64,000 nt of DNA from Turritopsis dohrnii (lineage: Eukaryota; Cnidaria; Hydrozoa; Anthoathecata; Oceaniidae). The notes under the pieces were generated by a model, which did not search any database, had not been told where the DNA came from, and saw only the letters and a list, made by a program, of their open reading frames with translations. The first letter of the stretch is position 1; the number at the start of each line of letters is the position of its first letter. Positions 1 through 11,433 of this stretch are shown here, one piece after another. The DNA lies in NCBI GenBank assembly GCA_027922465.2, contig BQMF02000237.1, positions 310,001-374,000 of the forward strand, given 5' to 3'. Made by a program: the position numbers and the translations under genes.

Positions 1-145
1 TTATCTAAACTGCAATAAACTTGGCTGCGGACTCACATCTATGCCAATCTCACATTCAAGGTCATACTCCGTCACTCTGATATTCAGGTGAATGTTCTTT
101 CCATGTTCACCATCACTGCTTGATCGACTTTGTGAACTTGTTCAC
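1..145 (-). other. Short open stretch, possible terminal coding fragment
   Basis: On the minus strand an open frame of about 47 codons ends in TAA at the first three bases of the window. The peptide is of mixed composition (it includes NIRVTEYDLECEIG) and is not low-complexity, so it may be the last exon of a gene or a transposon remnant. No convincing acceptor or upstream exon is visible, and I do not recognise the family. Confidence 0.25.
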
Positions 146-340
146 TTTTTCATATCGAATGACAACATGACTGATGTCATTTTTACCCCCTTTTGTCCAA
201 TGTCTAGGGAATTAGGCAACTTCGGATATGGGTTCTAATACTTTTTGTGATCTATTTATGATTCTCTTTCGAAAGGTACAAATTTGGACCCATTTGATTT
301 TTTTTCCTCAATAATCATTTAATTATATACTAGCTACATG

Positions 341-471
341 TTTTTGTTCTCGTGTTCATTGGGATTATTGCTTTCTATATAATCAGAAAAAATCGCCGAA
401 AGAACTGTTTGGCAGGAATAACGACACTGGTTACGGCAAGCGATGATGACGATATAACGACACTGGTTTGA
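341..471 (+). pseudogene. Partial inverted copy of the Ig/FN3-like receptor tail
   Basis: This stretch encodes the end of a transmembrane helix, the RKNRRKNCLAG stop-transfer segment and one and a half copies of the ITTLVTASDDDD tail repeat, then a TGA stop at 469-471. It is nearly identical to the reverse complement of about 10380-10500 in the receptor gene, and the similarity starts abruptly near 341. No ectodomain is visible upstream, so it is either the last exon of a truncated paralogue or a duplicated fragment. The near-identity implies recent duplication or gene conversion. Confidence 0.7.
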
Positions 472-3162
472 TTTTCCGCCTTGTCCAAAGCAATAACGTC
501 AAGTCATGTAACAGCTAGGACCCACTTAAAATTTAATCTTAACCATCCAAGGACCAATATCAACCATAAAATAATTGATCGTATTATTTTTTTCATGAAA
601 GCCGAAATTTTTGAAGACAATTTTTCACCTGTTATATGGCTTTCAAACTTTCTGAAGTGTTCCAAGTTTTGGTCAGCATAGCTACAACACATTATTTAAA
701 ATTAATACATTAGGTTGTTACACTAGCTTGCAGTACTATGTAATGATTGGAATATCCTAGACTTTATACTTAGACACTTTAACTAAACAACTAAAAGGTA
801 CAAAAAGGTTTTCAAGACGGGATATTTATATATTTTCTATTATGGCTTAGCAACAAATTAAACAACATGCTAGCTGTGAACGAGGCATTTCTTTTTAGTA
901 AAAAATGATCATTTTTAAGTAACATTACTGCTAACATCAGACCTTAGTTGCTCACAAAAAAACCCGTGTATTCACCAATTCTAATTTTTTCGGGGACGTA
1001 GCTGTTGTATCGTGTATTATTGTAGGATTCTGTTTTACTACTAAAAGATCTAAAGGTTTAATTGTAAATACTTTATACAGTGTTTTTCAAAATGTTGTAA
1101 TAAGAACTTCAAAGCTGTTTTTTTTCAAGGGCCAAACCTATGATTACATTTTTCCAAGATATTTTCAAAAACGACGTTTTCCATAAAAACATCACGAAAA
1201 GAAATTCTTTTGATGTAAAAATTATTTTGAAATTCGGTATAGTTATTGGAAAAAACAGCTCTGAAATTTCCATTTCCAACTACTCATTACAATCAACGTT
1301 ACCTATATTGCATCCATCGCCATCCATAAGTTGAACAATTATTCAGGTCACGGCAAAGCCGAGAACTGTTTAATTACGGCTGTGGTGGCGCGAGGCGAGG
1401 CGAAATTTTGGCAAAAAGTAGATCTCGACTGTATTTCTTACTATTATTACTTTTTTCTTCCAAATTCTCAAAATGTTTGTTCTGTAAATTATACGTACAT
1501 TGTTTTCTTAAAATTCCGGCGTACTGGCATTTGGATCGTTGAAAACAAGTGGGGAACAAATTGTGAATGTTATAGAGAAGTCGAAACAACTGTAATTATG
1601 GTATCTAATCTTATTCTCCACCATTACTTTTACACTTTGTCAGAAATACGGCGATACAGATTTATAGAAATACAGAAGTATATATAGAGATTTAGAAATG
1701 AAGATAAACAAGAGGCCCATATGCCTTAAGGTCAGCGCGAACTGTATGCTCAGATGTCTAAAGATCATGATCACTTTGGAAAAGAAAAATGACTAGGTAG
1801 AATACAGTAAGCCCGTATTCGGTTGGTGAACATGCGAATCCCAAATGTAAATCCATTTGCTCAAAGCAAAGACATATTAAAAACCTCTCATGATAAAAAG
1901 GGCCCCTCTGTAATATTTTCACAAAGCAGTAAATCGTCGAATGAATGATAACCGAAGAAGCTTGGCATATTGCATTTAGATTACTACCTCCGAGATTGAG
2001 ACAAAAACGCAAATTTCTATGAGCCGAATAACGTATAACATGCGCATTTTTTTCTAATAGATTCATTGAACGGAAGTTGCCTTAACTAAATATCAAGGTA
2101 AACGTTATGAAAGAACACCTTGCGTTTCCACAGCAATCAACTAAATCCTTTTCCTTTTTAGTCGGGGGATTTTCTGTGACACCATATAAACAATATACGG
2201 TAATACGATACGCATCAACAGAAATCATATGGGCATTACAACTACAACAACTTTGATACGTTAATCGATTTTATTTAAGCTTCAAATTTGAGTTTTACAA
2301 GTTTGACTTTCCAGCTTTACGTTCTTACAGGCTTACGTGTTTGGTTTAACACGCAAGTGAACCTTTTTGTACCAAGTAAGTGGTCCACAGATGAGGTCAA
2401 ATGAAGATCTACTGCCAGGCAGGTTGCTGATTACTAAAAATAAAAGTGTAAAAAGTCATGTATAATTGCACAACGCACAAATTAATTCTAACTAATCCCA
2501 TTTTACAAAGTTCAGGCCTTATAAAAAATAGAATTACAACATCATAATGTTGAAGTTTTGAATTATACCTGAACGGAAAATAGTTACTGAATTTCTATTT
2601 CATGGTGGCAATAAAACTAAATTTATCACTCCTATAAAGGTAAAATTCAGTTCAAAGAAGTTTTTCTTTTTCTCTGGTTAAAAAAAAGATCTGAAATAAT
2701 TTGTATGTATTTTGTCTGATTTTTAAATATTTTTCATAATGGCACAAAAATGCAGAAAGTGACGACTAAATATGTGGTTTGGGCATATGCCAAATTAAAG
2801 GAAGGTTTGTATGTTGGATTAACCCTGATTTAAATAGTAACATATGTTACCTTATATAAATTGTTTGCAGAAGAACTAATTAGGGGACAAAATTTTGTAA
2901 ATTGAACCTCAAGAAAATCATGATTTGCAGAATTAATTTTTATGAATTTGCAAAAAATGTCAGAATTTGTGGGACAAACTTGTGCGACTCACAAATTAAA
3001 AAATTTTAAAAAGTTCTTTTCATCCTTTACTCATCATCATTTTCATTATCTAGAATAACAAAAATATTCCTATCTACATATAGAATCTGAAGAATCTCCT
3101 TCATTTTCTACCTGATAGAAAAAAAAGTTCTGAATGTATAATAGTGATAATAATGATGTAAT
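472..3162. other. No gene seen; AT-rich spacer
   Basis: Nothing here looks like a real gene; short frames lack composition or homology support. The one notable element is about 85 bp at 813-898, an inverted copy of sequence inside the MITE at 6149-6697. Confidence 0.5.
813..898 (-). repeat. Inverted copy of MITE-internal sequence
   Basis: About 85 bp match the reverse complement of 6482-6567 almost perfectly, including the GCTAGCATGTTGTTTAATTT stretch. The 6.5-kb copy lies inside a TA-flanked MITE. This one lacks the MITE termini, so it is a fragment of the same family or the source of captured sequence. Confidence 0.7.
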
Positions 3163-3407
3163 CAGGGTCTAATCTAGGCCAATATTTGATCCCTTGATCG
3201 GACGCTCCCCTCAGCATTTTTGTTTTTTTAAAAATTTATTTCACTTTAAAAATTTCATAAATCACACTTGTATAAGGGGGTCACAGGTTTAACCCACCGA
3301 AGCGAAATAAACCTCAGGTTGCCCTTTTCCTAAAAAGTGCCCCTTGGATGTTCATGTGCCTTTTCCATTCCGCCGGACGCTGCCCTGCCTTTTTAGATTA
3401 GACCCTG
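3163..3407. mobile_element. hAT-like MITE, CAG...CTG ends, 5-bp duplication
   Basis: The left end CAGGGTCTAATCTA and right end TAGATTAGACCCTG are inverted. They are flanked by the direct repeat GTAAT (3158-3162 and 3408-3412). There is no ORF inside. The ends and 5-bp duplication match the elements at 25541-33925 and 41800-41953, suggesting hAT-type elements with short target duplications. Confidence 0.75.
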
Positions 3408-4055
3408 GTAATAGAGATTGAAAAGTAAAATATTGTCTTCTTGTTCTGTGGTTCATTATTTTCATATATTTCATCATTTTGTAGTCTGCAGTACAATCCA
3501 CTTCCCCCTTACGTGTTCAATTTGGAAATTTGCTTTAAGAATGAGAAAAAGCTTTACGAGGAAATGTTTTGCAATTTCATGACAAAATTGCAAATATAAA
3601 CAGTAATTAATAGTGCTGCAAGAAATTCTCCAGCATTAATAAGTAGGTATAAGGTAGTATATTGTATAATTGTTTTTGTTTTTGTTTTTATGTTTAACTT
3701 TTAGCATATTCAACCTTATATATAACATGAAATTTTTAGGCTATTACAATTAACTTCTTGTTTTTACGATTCAGCTTGTAATTTAATTTTACTAATAATT
3801 AATTTAATTTTACTAATAATGATGACAACAGAAATGTCAAAACTTGCAAAACTTGTGCCATTTCAAAAGGTCTTTTGGTAAATTTTTGTTCATTTAAAAT
3901 TTCAAGCTACAAAATTGTGTAACAGTAAAAGAACACAATGAAATAGAACATAGTCACAAGAAAAAGAATAGTCTGGAAATAGGGCCGATGCGGGCCGCAT
4001 ATTCTTAATATGTCGAGTTCTGCGAAAAACTAGAGCTAATGCTTTTTTATGGTGC
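3408..4055. other. No gene seen
   Basis: AT-rich sequence without supported coding potential. A 20-bp direct duplication of AATTTAATTTTACTAATAAT-type sequence lies around 3780-3820. Confidence 0.4.
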
Positions 4056-4097
4056 ATGGAAATTAAACATCAGGCAGGAAAGTTTAAGTTTTCTTTA

Positions 4098-4318
4098 GTA
4101 AACTCGGCATGCCTGGAGCAAATTGGTTGTTCTAGCTTAAGGTCTACGCAAGGGATCACTATATTTTGTGGAGACGAAGACTATAGCATTAATTTACGAA
4201 CTAAATGGATAGATATCGTAGAGAAACAGGGTTGTTGACAAATCATTAAGGGAGCAAATTCAAAAGAGGAATATAAGTATATGTGAGCTTCATTTTGAAG
4301 AGAAGCAATTAAGAAGAA
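4098..4318 (+). pseudogene. THAP-like zinc-finger relic
   Basis: Two overlapping plus-strand frames together resemble a THAP DNA-binding domain: an N-terminal Cys pair region, a central RTKWIDIVEKQ helix, and then, after a frame change near 4235, ICELHFEEKQ, which supplies the Cys-x2-His half of the C2CH site. A GTAAGT donor follows at 4319. THAP domains are common in transposases. The frame change and lack of neighbouring exons argue for a transposon relic. Confidence 0.45.
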
Positions 4319-4404
4319 GTAAGTATCTGATTTCTGATTAAACGATTTCCCCCCACAAATGTATCTGCCATATTTTTTTACTAGTTGGCCCTTCAGCACA
4401 GAGA

Positions 4405-4450
4405 TTTAAATAACCCTAGTCCTAGCCCTAAACCTAACCCTGACCCTAAA
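4405..4450. repeat. Degenerate telomere-like CCCTAA tract
   Basis: Several imperfect CCCTAA/CCCTGA units in a row. It is too short and degenerate to be a telomere; probably simple-sequence or MITE-loop material. Confidence 0.5.
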
Positions 4451-5520
4451 ATATCCTGGACGGAGAGTGCTGCAAAATCAAAACAGCGGAATAAGCGTTT
4501 TTAGAAATAATCTTTTCTTTCTGAGACATTCATTTCTTTGAGAAAATTAGGTATCAAAATTATATATCATCTTTTTCGTGAGTTGTAAAGAAATGTGATC
4601 CTTTTTGACATTATGTTCCTTGTGTTGTGTAGAATGGTTTCCAGGGAAAAAATAGGGGATGCGAAAAGGAAATAGCCTCCTTTTATTTTGGTTCAAATAT
4701 AATTAATAAAGCAAAAAATGTTTACAAACAGATAAAAAAATATAATTCAGCTCTAGAGAAAATAATGTAGCTATATTTTCCAAGCTTTTTCTTGTGACTA
4801 TGAATAGAATAATTCAGTAAGAATCACCTCGTCATCCCTTAAGGTATGTAAGCTAACATCTTAACTTTAAATATATATAATGTTTTGGAGAAAAAGAAAA
4901 CATTAATTTGAGTGGCATCAGATAAATAATCTATGCAACTTGCCTGACTTTTTCTTCCAGAATTTCTATCCCATCCAATTAGGATACGTGGCTGTTCATG
5001 TCTTGATTCAATTACACTTCCATATAAGTTGTTGTATTATCGCATGTAAAGCCTAATTTGATCGTTTAGAGGAACCAAAGTAATGTACTTCTTGGTTCTT
5101 GTTGATAAGTTTTAGCAGCGTTTCACTACCAGAATGCACTTCTGTTCAAATAAAGGGCGGGGAGAGGGCGCATTAAAACAAAATAACTTATTCATTTATT
5201 CGAATGAAGAGAACTCTTTTTGTATTGTAATATATTTACTTCGTCAACACAAGTGACATATTTTCCAAAAATCAACATCGTGCTTTATACTTTCTGATTT
5301 CGAACTGAAAAATTTAAAGTTAGCAACAACGGGCGTCTAACTGGGGCGTAAAGACCTGCAACATTACACACACACGGACGGACGGACTGACTGACAGACA
5401 CGGGGAAATGAAAGATCAGCTACCTTGCGGCGCTGACCAAAAATTGTACAGCACTGATGTAGCTATATAATTGAAAAAGAGAAAGTTAAAGAGACAGAAA
5501 TTAAAGAGCATCAGAAAAAA
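4451..5520. other. No gene seen
   Basis: AT-rich spacer with no supported ORF. A short simple repeat of the GGACGGACTGACTGACAGAC type occurs near 5375-5400. Confidence 0.4.
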
Positions 5521-5537
5521 AACATTATAAGAAACTC

Positions 5538-5616
5538 AGCCAAGCCAAGCCAAGCCAAAACTCAGCCAAGCCAAGCCAAAACTCAGTTAAACTCAGCCAA
5601 GCCAAAAGAACACAGC
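5538..5616. repeat. CAGCCAAGCCAAG tandem repeat
   Basis: Several copies of CCAAG units grouped in blocks that end in CCAAAACTCAG. It is a short local tandem array with no coding signal. Confidence 0.7.
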
Positions 5617-5786
5617 CAAAATCCAAAGCATATAGAGTACGCTGCAGTTAAGTAACAAAAATGATTGTCTAGTAATAAAACGAGAAAATAACGAAAAATA
5701 AACCACAATATGAAAAACTACGAAAAACCACAAGAAAAATCCGAAAACCACGAGAAAAACAAACGACTACGAGAAGAAACCATAAC

Positions 5787-6830
5787 TTGTGTGATTACGA
5801 TTACGATTTCGAATTCGAATACAAAACGAGAAAACTGTTACATAGAACTAGAGGTTCCTTGAGTGTTAAAACTATTTTAACAATACTTTTGCTATTTTGT
5901 CTTTCTAATATTGCTACACATTCTAACAGTTTTTACACAGTATCAAATATTATGTTGTTTTCTAAAGTAACACAGGGTCTATTCCTTCAAGGCAATTTTG
6001 AACGTTTTGGATCAACTGCTGGGAAGCAATGTACGTGTTGTGCACTTTTTTCTATTGGTTTTTTTGTAGCCAAAAATTTGGGAACATGGGATTCTACAGA
6101 TGTTGATTTTGTTGTAGACAATGGGGATCTGATTTACAAAAAATTAAATACCGTATTCTCTCTAATTAGCGCCCATCTTCAATGAGCGCCCCTCTCTAAT
6201 AACCCCCCCCCCCCCCCCCCCCCCCTCCCCCCCCCCTCTAGTCAAAAATATTTTCATAAGTGCCCCTCTGCAATAAAGCACCCAGGGGCTTATTAGAGTG
6301 ACTTAACATTAACTCAGAAATTAATAAGCACCCGGACCGTAATTAGAAATTTGAACAAAAAGTGAAAATTCTGTATATAATAGAAACGAAAGACTATATT
6401 TTTGTGATGTCTAAATGTAAGTTATAAGTACAAAATCTTATTTCGTTGCCATGAAAAATACAGTTTAGTATTCTTTTGTGATAAAAAGAAATGCCTCGTT
6501 CACAGCTAGCATGTTGTTTAATTTGTTGCTAAGCCATAATAGAAAATATATAAATATCCCGTCTTTCAGCTAGCATGACCATTTCAAAATTTTTTGTAAG
6601 CGTCCCTCTCCAATTAGCGCCTCTCTCTAATAAGCGCCCTTCTAACTTCCAAAAATATTTTATAAGCGCCCGGGCGCTTATTAGAGAGAATACGGTATCG
6701 ACAAATATTTAGTATTTACAGACCTTCCATCTGAAATTGAAGTAATGAATCTCATCTATACTGTGGAGTTTTTATATAGGTTTTACAGTTGTTTTATTCT
6801 TAAAGAAACTTTGAATCACTAGTTTATTTT
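5787..6830 (+). pseudogene. Transposon-type cysteine-protease-like ORF split by a MITE
   Basis: The first part (to 6148) contains GNFERFGSTAGKQCTCCALF, which looks like a thiol-protease active-site block (Q-C-x2-x-A-L). It resembles the C76/OTU-like domains found in proteins of animal transposons; this is family recognition from memory. The frame is interrupted at 6149 by a MITE. After the MITE, from 6698, the same frame resumes with a plausible continuation (YLVFTDLPSEIEVM) once one copy of the TA duplication is discounted, and it closes about 120 bases later. No start codon with good context is visible; residues 20-60 are poorly conserved in appearance. Host or transposon origin is not settled. 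Confidence 0.5.
6149..6697. mobile_element. MITE with TA target duplication
   Basis: The terminal inverted repeat begins CCGTATTCTCTCTAATTAGC and is mirrored at 6672-6695; TA flanks both sides, as for Tc1/mariner-type elements. The interior has a long C tract (about 6200-6230), repeated AATAAGCGCCC motifs, and a 64-bp segment bounded by the direct repeat CAGCTAGCATG (6503-6513 and 6567-6577). No ORF. Confidence 0.85.
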
Positions 6831-6839
6831 ACAGCTTTG

Positions 6840-8268
6840 ACAGATACAGTATATTTTGTTATTTTTATTTTTCTGTTAATCCAGTATATACATTGTTTAT
6901 TCTTGCTTCATATTTTGTTTTGCTTTGTTGTTATTAACGATTGGAACGTTAGTGAGAATCGTTATTAAAATACCCTTCGTTTTATGGGTGTCCCCAGAAA
7001 CGGGAAAGTCACGCATGCGTATCGAGCTAATAATTTGCTGACGTTGCTTTTTCCCGTTTCAAAACATGGGGGCACGGTTGTTGTTGTACTAGATGTGAGA
7101 GGCAGAATACTTTTTCGTTTATTATTATTGCTTAGACATTTCATATTAGCTTTTGTGAAATTTTAGTGAAGGGAATAATGTGGATAAAAATGATGTGGAT
7201 TTAGAAGCACAGCTTGAAATCTTAAATTTTGTAAACCGTTTTTTGTACATATGTTTTTTAGCTAGCTAAATCTTTCATTCAAAAATGCACTGATTTTTAA
7301 CGGATTAACTGAAAAAATCCTTTTTTTCAGAAATAGATTTCTGTGTAAGCATATAATACCCTGTGCAAACTGAAAAACAATCCTAGTCATAAACAAACAT
7401 AAACATATTCATTTGACACAATCATTTATACTATACATGAGTATTCTTTCAAGGTAATACCATTATAAATTCATTAAACAGGTTTGTTTTCTAGTCCAAT
7501 ATATACAACTGAAAAATATTTTTTCTGGTAAGATAATATAGTGAGATTAATAAGAAGAAATACTGTCAGTGTTCCTAATTCTGAACAGTCTTTCTAATTT
7601 CGAATGCAAACAATAAACAAAGTTTCTTGATGTGAAAAATACACATCCATACTTTCCAAATGCGCGATGTATATAACTAAATTAAATGTTTTATGAAACA
7701 GAGAAAAAGAGAGCTACCAGAAATGCGTGAAAATAGACCATGAAGAATCATGCACATCAAAATGGCCTACTTGTTTCATTATATCGTTTTTTAAAAATGT
7801 CCACTGTGAATTGACTTTTATCAAAAATATTTACAGTGATATCATGATATTTTACGTAAGAGACTAAGTTTAAATTCAGTTTTTATTTGAAAAACAACTT
7901 TTTTCTTTTTTCTCTAATATTGTGACTGTTTCTGGTTTGGTTGTGTTGAATGTATGGCTAATACCTTTTCAGTTTCCACTTATCTCCGACGAGGGTCTTG
8001 TTTTGACTTCCCCTCCTATTTTAACGCGACTACTTTATTTAAAAGCTCCGAGATGGAGAAACAGCGCAGATTAAATGAACTTCGTCATTGAAAAGAAATA
8101 TTCAGAAGGATCATTATACGTGTGTTTACACTACCTGTTTATTTTCATTTTTCATTTCATTACTTTATGTTTTGGCTTTTTCTGGGTCTGGAAACTTAAG
8201 ATACGAAATCTTTTCCCCTTTTCGTTTGGTTCTGTGTTGCTTATTGTTGTATCCAAAAGCTTGGCAAT
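6840..8268. other. No gene seen
   Basis: AT-rich. A small imperfect inverted repeat (GTGTCCCCAGAAACGGGAAA at 6989-7008 against TTTCCCGTTTCAAAACATGG from 7049) may be a short MITE fragment. Nothing else is supportable. Confidence 0.4.
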
Positions 8269-8269
8269 A

Positions 8270-8739
8270 AAGCTTCGGGGACACGGGCAACATTTTTCAT
8301 GCGATTGCAACAAAAATCTGTTTTGTTGCAATCACAAGACAATTGTTGCTCGTGTCCCCATAGCATAATTTGTTTGTTGCTGCAACAAATTTCACCCATA
8401 AAAATGTTGCAGCCAAAAAAAAATATCAAATCAGTTTGATATTTTTTTTGTTGCTGCAACAAATTTTTCATGTTGCAAATGCGTTTTGTAAAATGTTGCT
8501 AGTGTCCCCACATTTGCAACATGCTTTTATACAAAACTTTTGTTTTAATCCAATGATATTCGTTTATTTTTGCTGACATGTCAAAACAAGTTTGCTTTAG
8601 TAATCATAACAACATGGCTTTCGACGAGAGCACGCAGTATTTTGCTGCAAGAAATTCAATATAGGCGACACTACGTGCGACTGCAACAAAAAATATTTTG
8701 TTGCAATCGCATGAAAAATGTTGCCCGTGTCCGAAGCTT
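8270..8739. mobile_element. MITE with ~40-bp inverted repeats and internal palindromes
   Basis: The left end AAGCTTCGGGGACACGGGCA and right end (reverse complement AAGCTTCGGACACGGGCAAC) share about 40 bp with a 2-nt indel. Inside are further mirrored blocks (TTGTTGCTGCAACAAATTT twice, and ATATCAAATCAGTTTGATAT), so much of the element can fold back. There is no coding capacity, and the terminal AAGCTT palindrome hides the target duplication. Confidence 0.85.
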
Positions 8740-10290
8740 AAGCCATTGTAGATAACTAAACCAAAGATATCAGAAATACGTCCGAAACAACATGAAGCAA
8801 CAAAACAAGATAACCACTTTGAGTGAACACATGTCTCTGTTGTGCTTTCGAAAAGAGTAGTCAGGTTGTGACGTCACTTTTAAGCAAACCTGAAAACTTT
8901 CAAAACCTTGTACCTTCTTCGATATTCATCCAAACGAGCTCAAATTTTTACAAGATGTTTTATTTAATCAATATTTTCGATTTTCTTTGTTTATTTGGAT
9001 CTATGTTTTTGAAACCGGTCCACAATAAGGATACATATTTTTTGCCTTTTTCCAAAAGTATCCATTTATTTTGATTCTATCTATTGCCTTCTATGTTAAT
9101 TTACCTGTAATTGACAAAGTGAACTCAAATCATTTTGTATCCAAGCTAATAAATTTAAATACTACAGCAAGACTGTAAGCTTTCTTTTGTTTCACTTTGA
9201 AACTGTTCTTTTAAGATGAAAAAGTTTTGAAAAGTTTTTTTGTGCTTTAGTACCTGTGAGTGCAGCATTTCCATAAAGGCATCTTTAGGATTTATGGTGT
9301 TACAATCGTGTTAGTGCCATAAGGCTCTTGTTTTATTTAAAGTTTATAAAGGTTTGTGTCCGTGCAGCTTCGCTTAGTTTTTTTTCTAATCATTTTGACC
9401 TAATTTATAAGAAAGTATTAGTAAAATTTTGCAAAATGACGAAATTTTCCCCGACGCAATAATTTTCCCCGACGTAAATTTTCCTCGACAAAATTATCCC
9501 CGGTAAGGTAATTATTTGCTTTGGGATTCGTTCAAAGAGCATTTCTAAATAGCCGTGAGAATAACTGTTTATATTTTGAATCTATCAGTATTGTTCCATT
9601 GAGGGAATGATTTTGTCGCATTGAATTGTCGAATTATGGTCGAGATACAATTGCATTTTGGGAACGGCGAATTTGTTTAATTTACGGAGATGTTCAAGTT
9701 AGGATCAAACTACAGAGATTCGACGAAAAAACGAAATAGATGAAGTTTTGAGAATAATGTGCGTGATGAGGAGTTTCTCTTTCAGAACTTGATTGGCATT
9801 TGATTAAACGGGATAACACAACTACCATCCACGGAGACGACATCTCATTTTGAAACAAGCTTTTACAGATTCTATTATCTTGAAATCCTGTCCCAAGGGC
9901 CATCAAAGAATTGTCTGAAAATGAAAACAAAAGTCTCCACAGTATATGCGAATTGATTATTATCATTACTTATTGAAAATCTATATTCAGGTTTTTGAAT
10001 ACGTCATCAGTGTTTGTCTGTCGGATCACGTGTTTCAATCATGTTTTGCTTACCAGTCCAAAATCAAAAACTGTTTTGACTGACACTTCAAATCAATTGT
10101 GTGGTTTTCTCTTAGCCTTCCCAGCTTCATATAAAACAAACATCTGTAAATGCAAGTATGAGACAAAAGTAAACACTGCTCGCAATGAAGGCAGCTATTC
10201 AGAATATCATCTATCGTTTTATAAGCATTGTTGACAATACAAAAGTCCTTGTACATTCAGGTGCCTGTCTTTTTAAATCCTTCCTTTTCC
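8740..10290. other. No gene seen
   Basis: Short frames only. Around 9435-9505 there are four CCCCGACG/CCTCGAC-type units spaced by AATTTT, related in style to the repeat at 15343-15495. Confidence 0.4.
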
Positions 10291-11244
10291 TCACATCACG
10301 TCGTCGTCATCGTCATCATCGCTTACCGTAACCAGTATCGTTATATCGTCATCATCGCTTGCCGTAACCAGTGTCGTTATATCGTCATTTTCGCTTGCCG
10401 TAACCAGTGTCGTTATTCCTGCCAAACAGTTCTTTCGGCGATTCTTTCTGATTAAATAGAAAGCCATAATCCCAATGAACACGAGAACAAAAACAATAGC
10501 TGAACAACAGGTGGCAACTAACGCAGCAACGCTTATTGTGGCACTGGTTGCTGCGTCACCATTGCGTGTATTACAATGTGTGTTATTAATCGATGCACAG
10601 AAGAACTTCGAAGTTGATAACCTAACGGAAAACTGATTTTGAACACAAACTTCGTAGGTTGTACATCTGGTGATATTTTCTGTTTTAGCCAGGTAAGAAC
10701 AACCATGCATGCATTCATTAAAACTATCGAGAGGTCCGATCATCAAATTATTTACCCTAAACATAGTTTCTTCAATGTAAAAATTGCTGTCGTCCCATGA
10801 ATTCGTAAACCAAGTTATGTTCAAGTGATGTTTAGCTGTCATGCTCAAAGTGAGATTTTTTATATCGTGGTTTGGAAAGCAGTCGAACTTATAGAAATTG
10901 TAAGACGACACGTTGAATAACGTCTTACCGTCAACATTCAACTTGACGTCATAATAACCACTTAAAAAACTGTCCACGTTACCCATCTTGCAAACGGTTA
11001 CAAAGTTTGTTCTTTCCGAAACAACCTGACAGGTGTAATGTGTTTCATCATCAACATAAAGGTCTTTAAATACGAGAAATATGTTTGTCTTTGCAGTTAT
11101 ATTAGGTTTTGCCTCATTGAGCGTTATTCTCGTCATAACAACACCATTATCAACAAAACATGATATTGAGCCTGCAGTACACTCCACACGAAATATACTC
11201 ACGTATAGCAAAAAAAAGAAACAGTTCAAGTCTTCACTGAACAT
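10291..11244 (-). CDS. Ig/FN3-like single-pass membrane receptor
   Basis: I start the protein at the ATG at 11244 (317 aa), which puts a hydrophobic signal peptide first (FFFLLYVSIF, then VEC); the frame is open upstream to 11328. The ectodomain has an Ig-like half with DDETHYTCQV around residues 65-75, then a Cys-rich fibronectin-III-like half (LTLSMTAKHHLNITW, CTTYEVCVQNQF) with several N-x-S/T sites. A helix of about 27 residues (VAALVATCCSAIVFVLVFIG) spans the membrane, followed by RKNRRKN. The short tail is three copies of a 12-residue unit (ITTLVTASDDDD) that run into poly-Asp. A single exon is unusual for such a receptor. It resembles cnidarian Ig-superfamily surface receptors in layout only; ligand and function are unknown. 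Confidence 0.7.
   Translation of the reverse strand: MFSEDLNCFFFLLYVSIFRVECTAGSISCFVDNGVVMTRITLNEAKPNITAKTNIFLVFKDLYVDDETHYTCQVVSERTNFVTVCKMGNVDSFLSGYYDVKLNVDGKTLFNVSSYNFYKFDCFPNHDIKNLTLSMTAKHHLNITWFTNSWDDSNFYIEETMFRVNNLMIGPLDSFNECMHGCSYLAKTENITRCTTYEVCVQNQFSVRLSTSKFFCASINNTHCNTRNGDAATSATISVAALVATCCSAIVFVLVFIGIMAFYLIRKNRRKNCLAGITTLVTASENDDITTLVTASDDDDITILVTVSDDDDDDDVM
10296..10415 (-). repeat. 36-bp coding tandem repeat in receptor tail
   Basis: Three 36-bp units encode the ITTLVTASDDDD repeat and end in a GAC/GAT run. The partial copy at 341-471 has one full and one partial unit, so unit number varies between copies. Confidence 0.85.
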
Positions 11245-11433
11245 TTTGATATCTTTACTGATGTAACCTACAATAATAAATAGGAAGAAGCTGAAGGTGA
11301 AGTTTGGTTGGGTGGATGTAGAGAACATGTGGTGGTAGGGCCAACAGGGTAAGGTGTATGGTTAAGAACTCGCGTTCAGATATTGTCCTGGATTCGAATC
11401 GTCCCCCAGGACATAGGTTGAGAGGTCTGCTAT

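Noticed and set aside
1331..1687. Plus-strand ORF of 118 codons
   Set aside because: Mixed low-complexity composition, no motif, no splice partners.
9694..10256. ORFs of 68-90 codons on both strands
   Set aside because: No homology, overlapping each other, composition typical of random AT-rich DNA.
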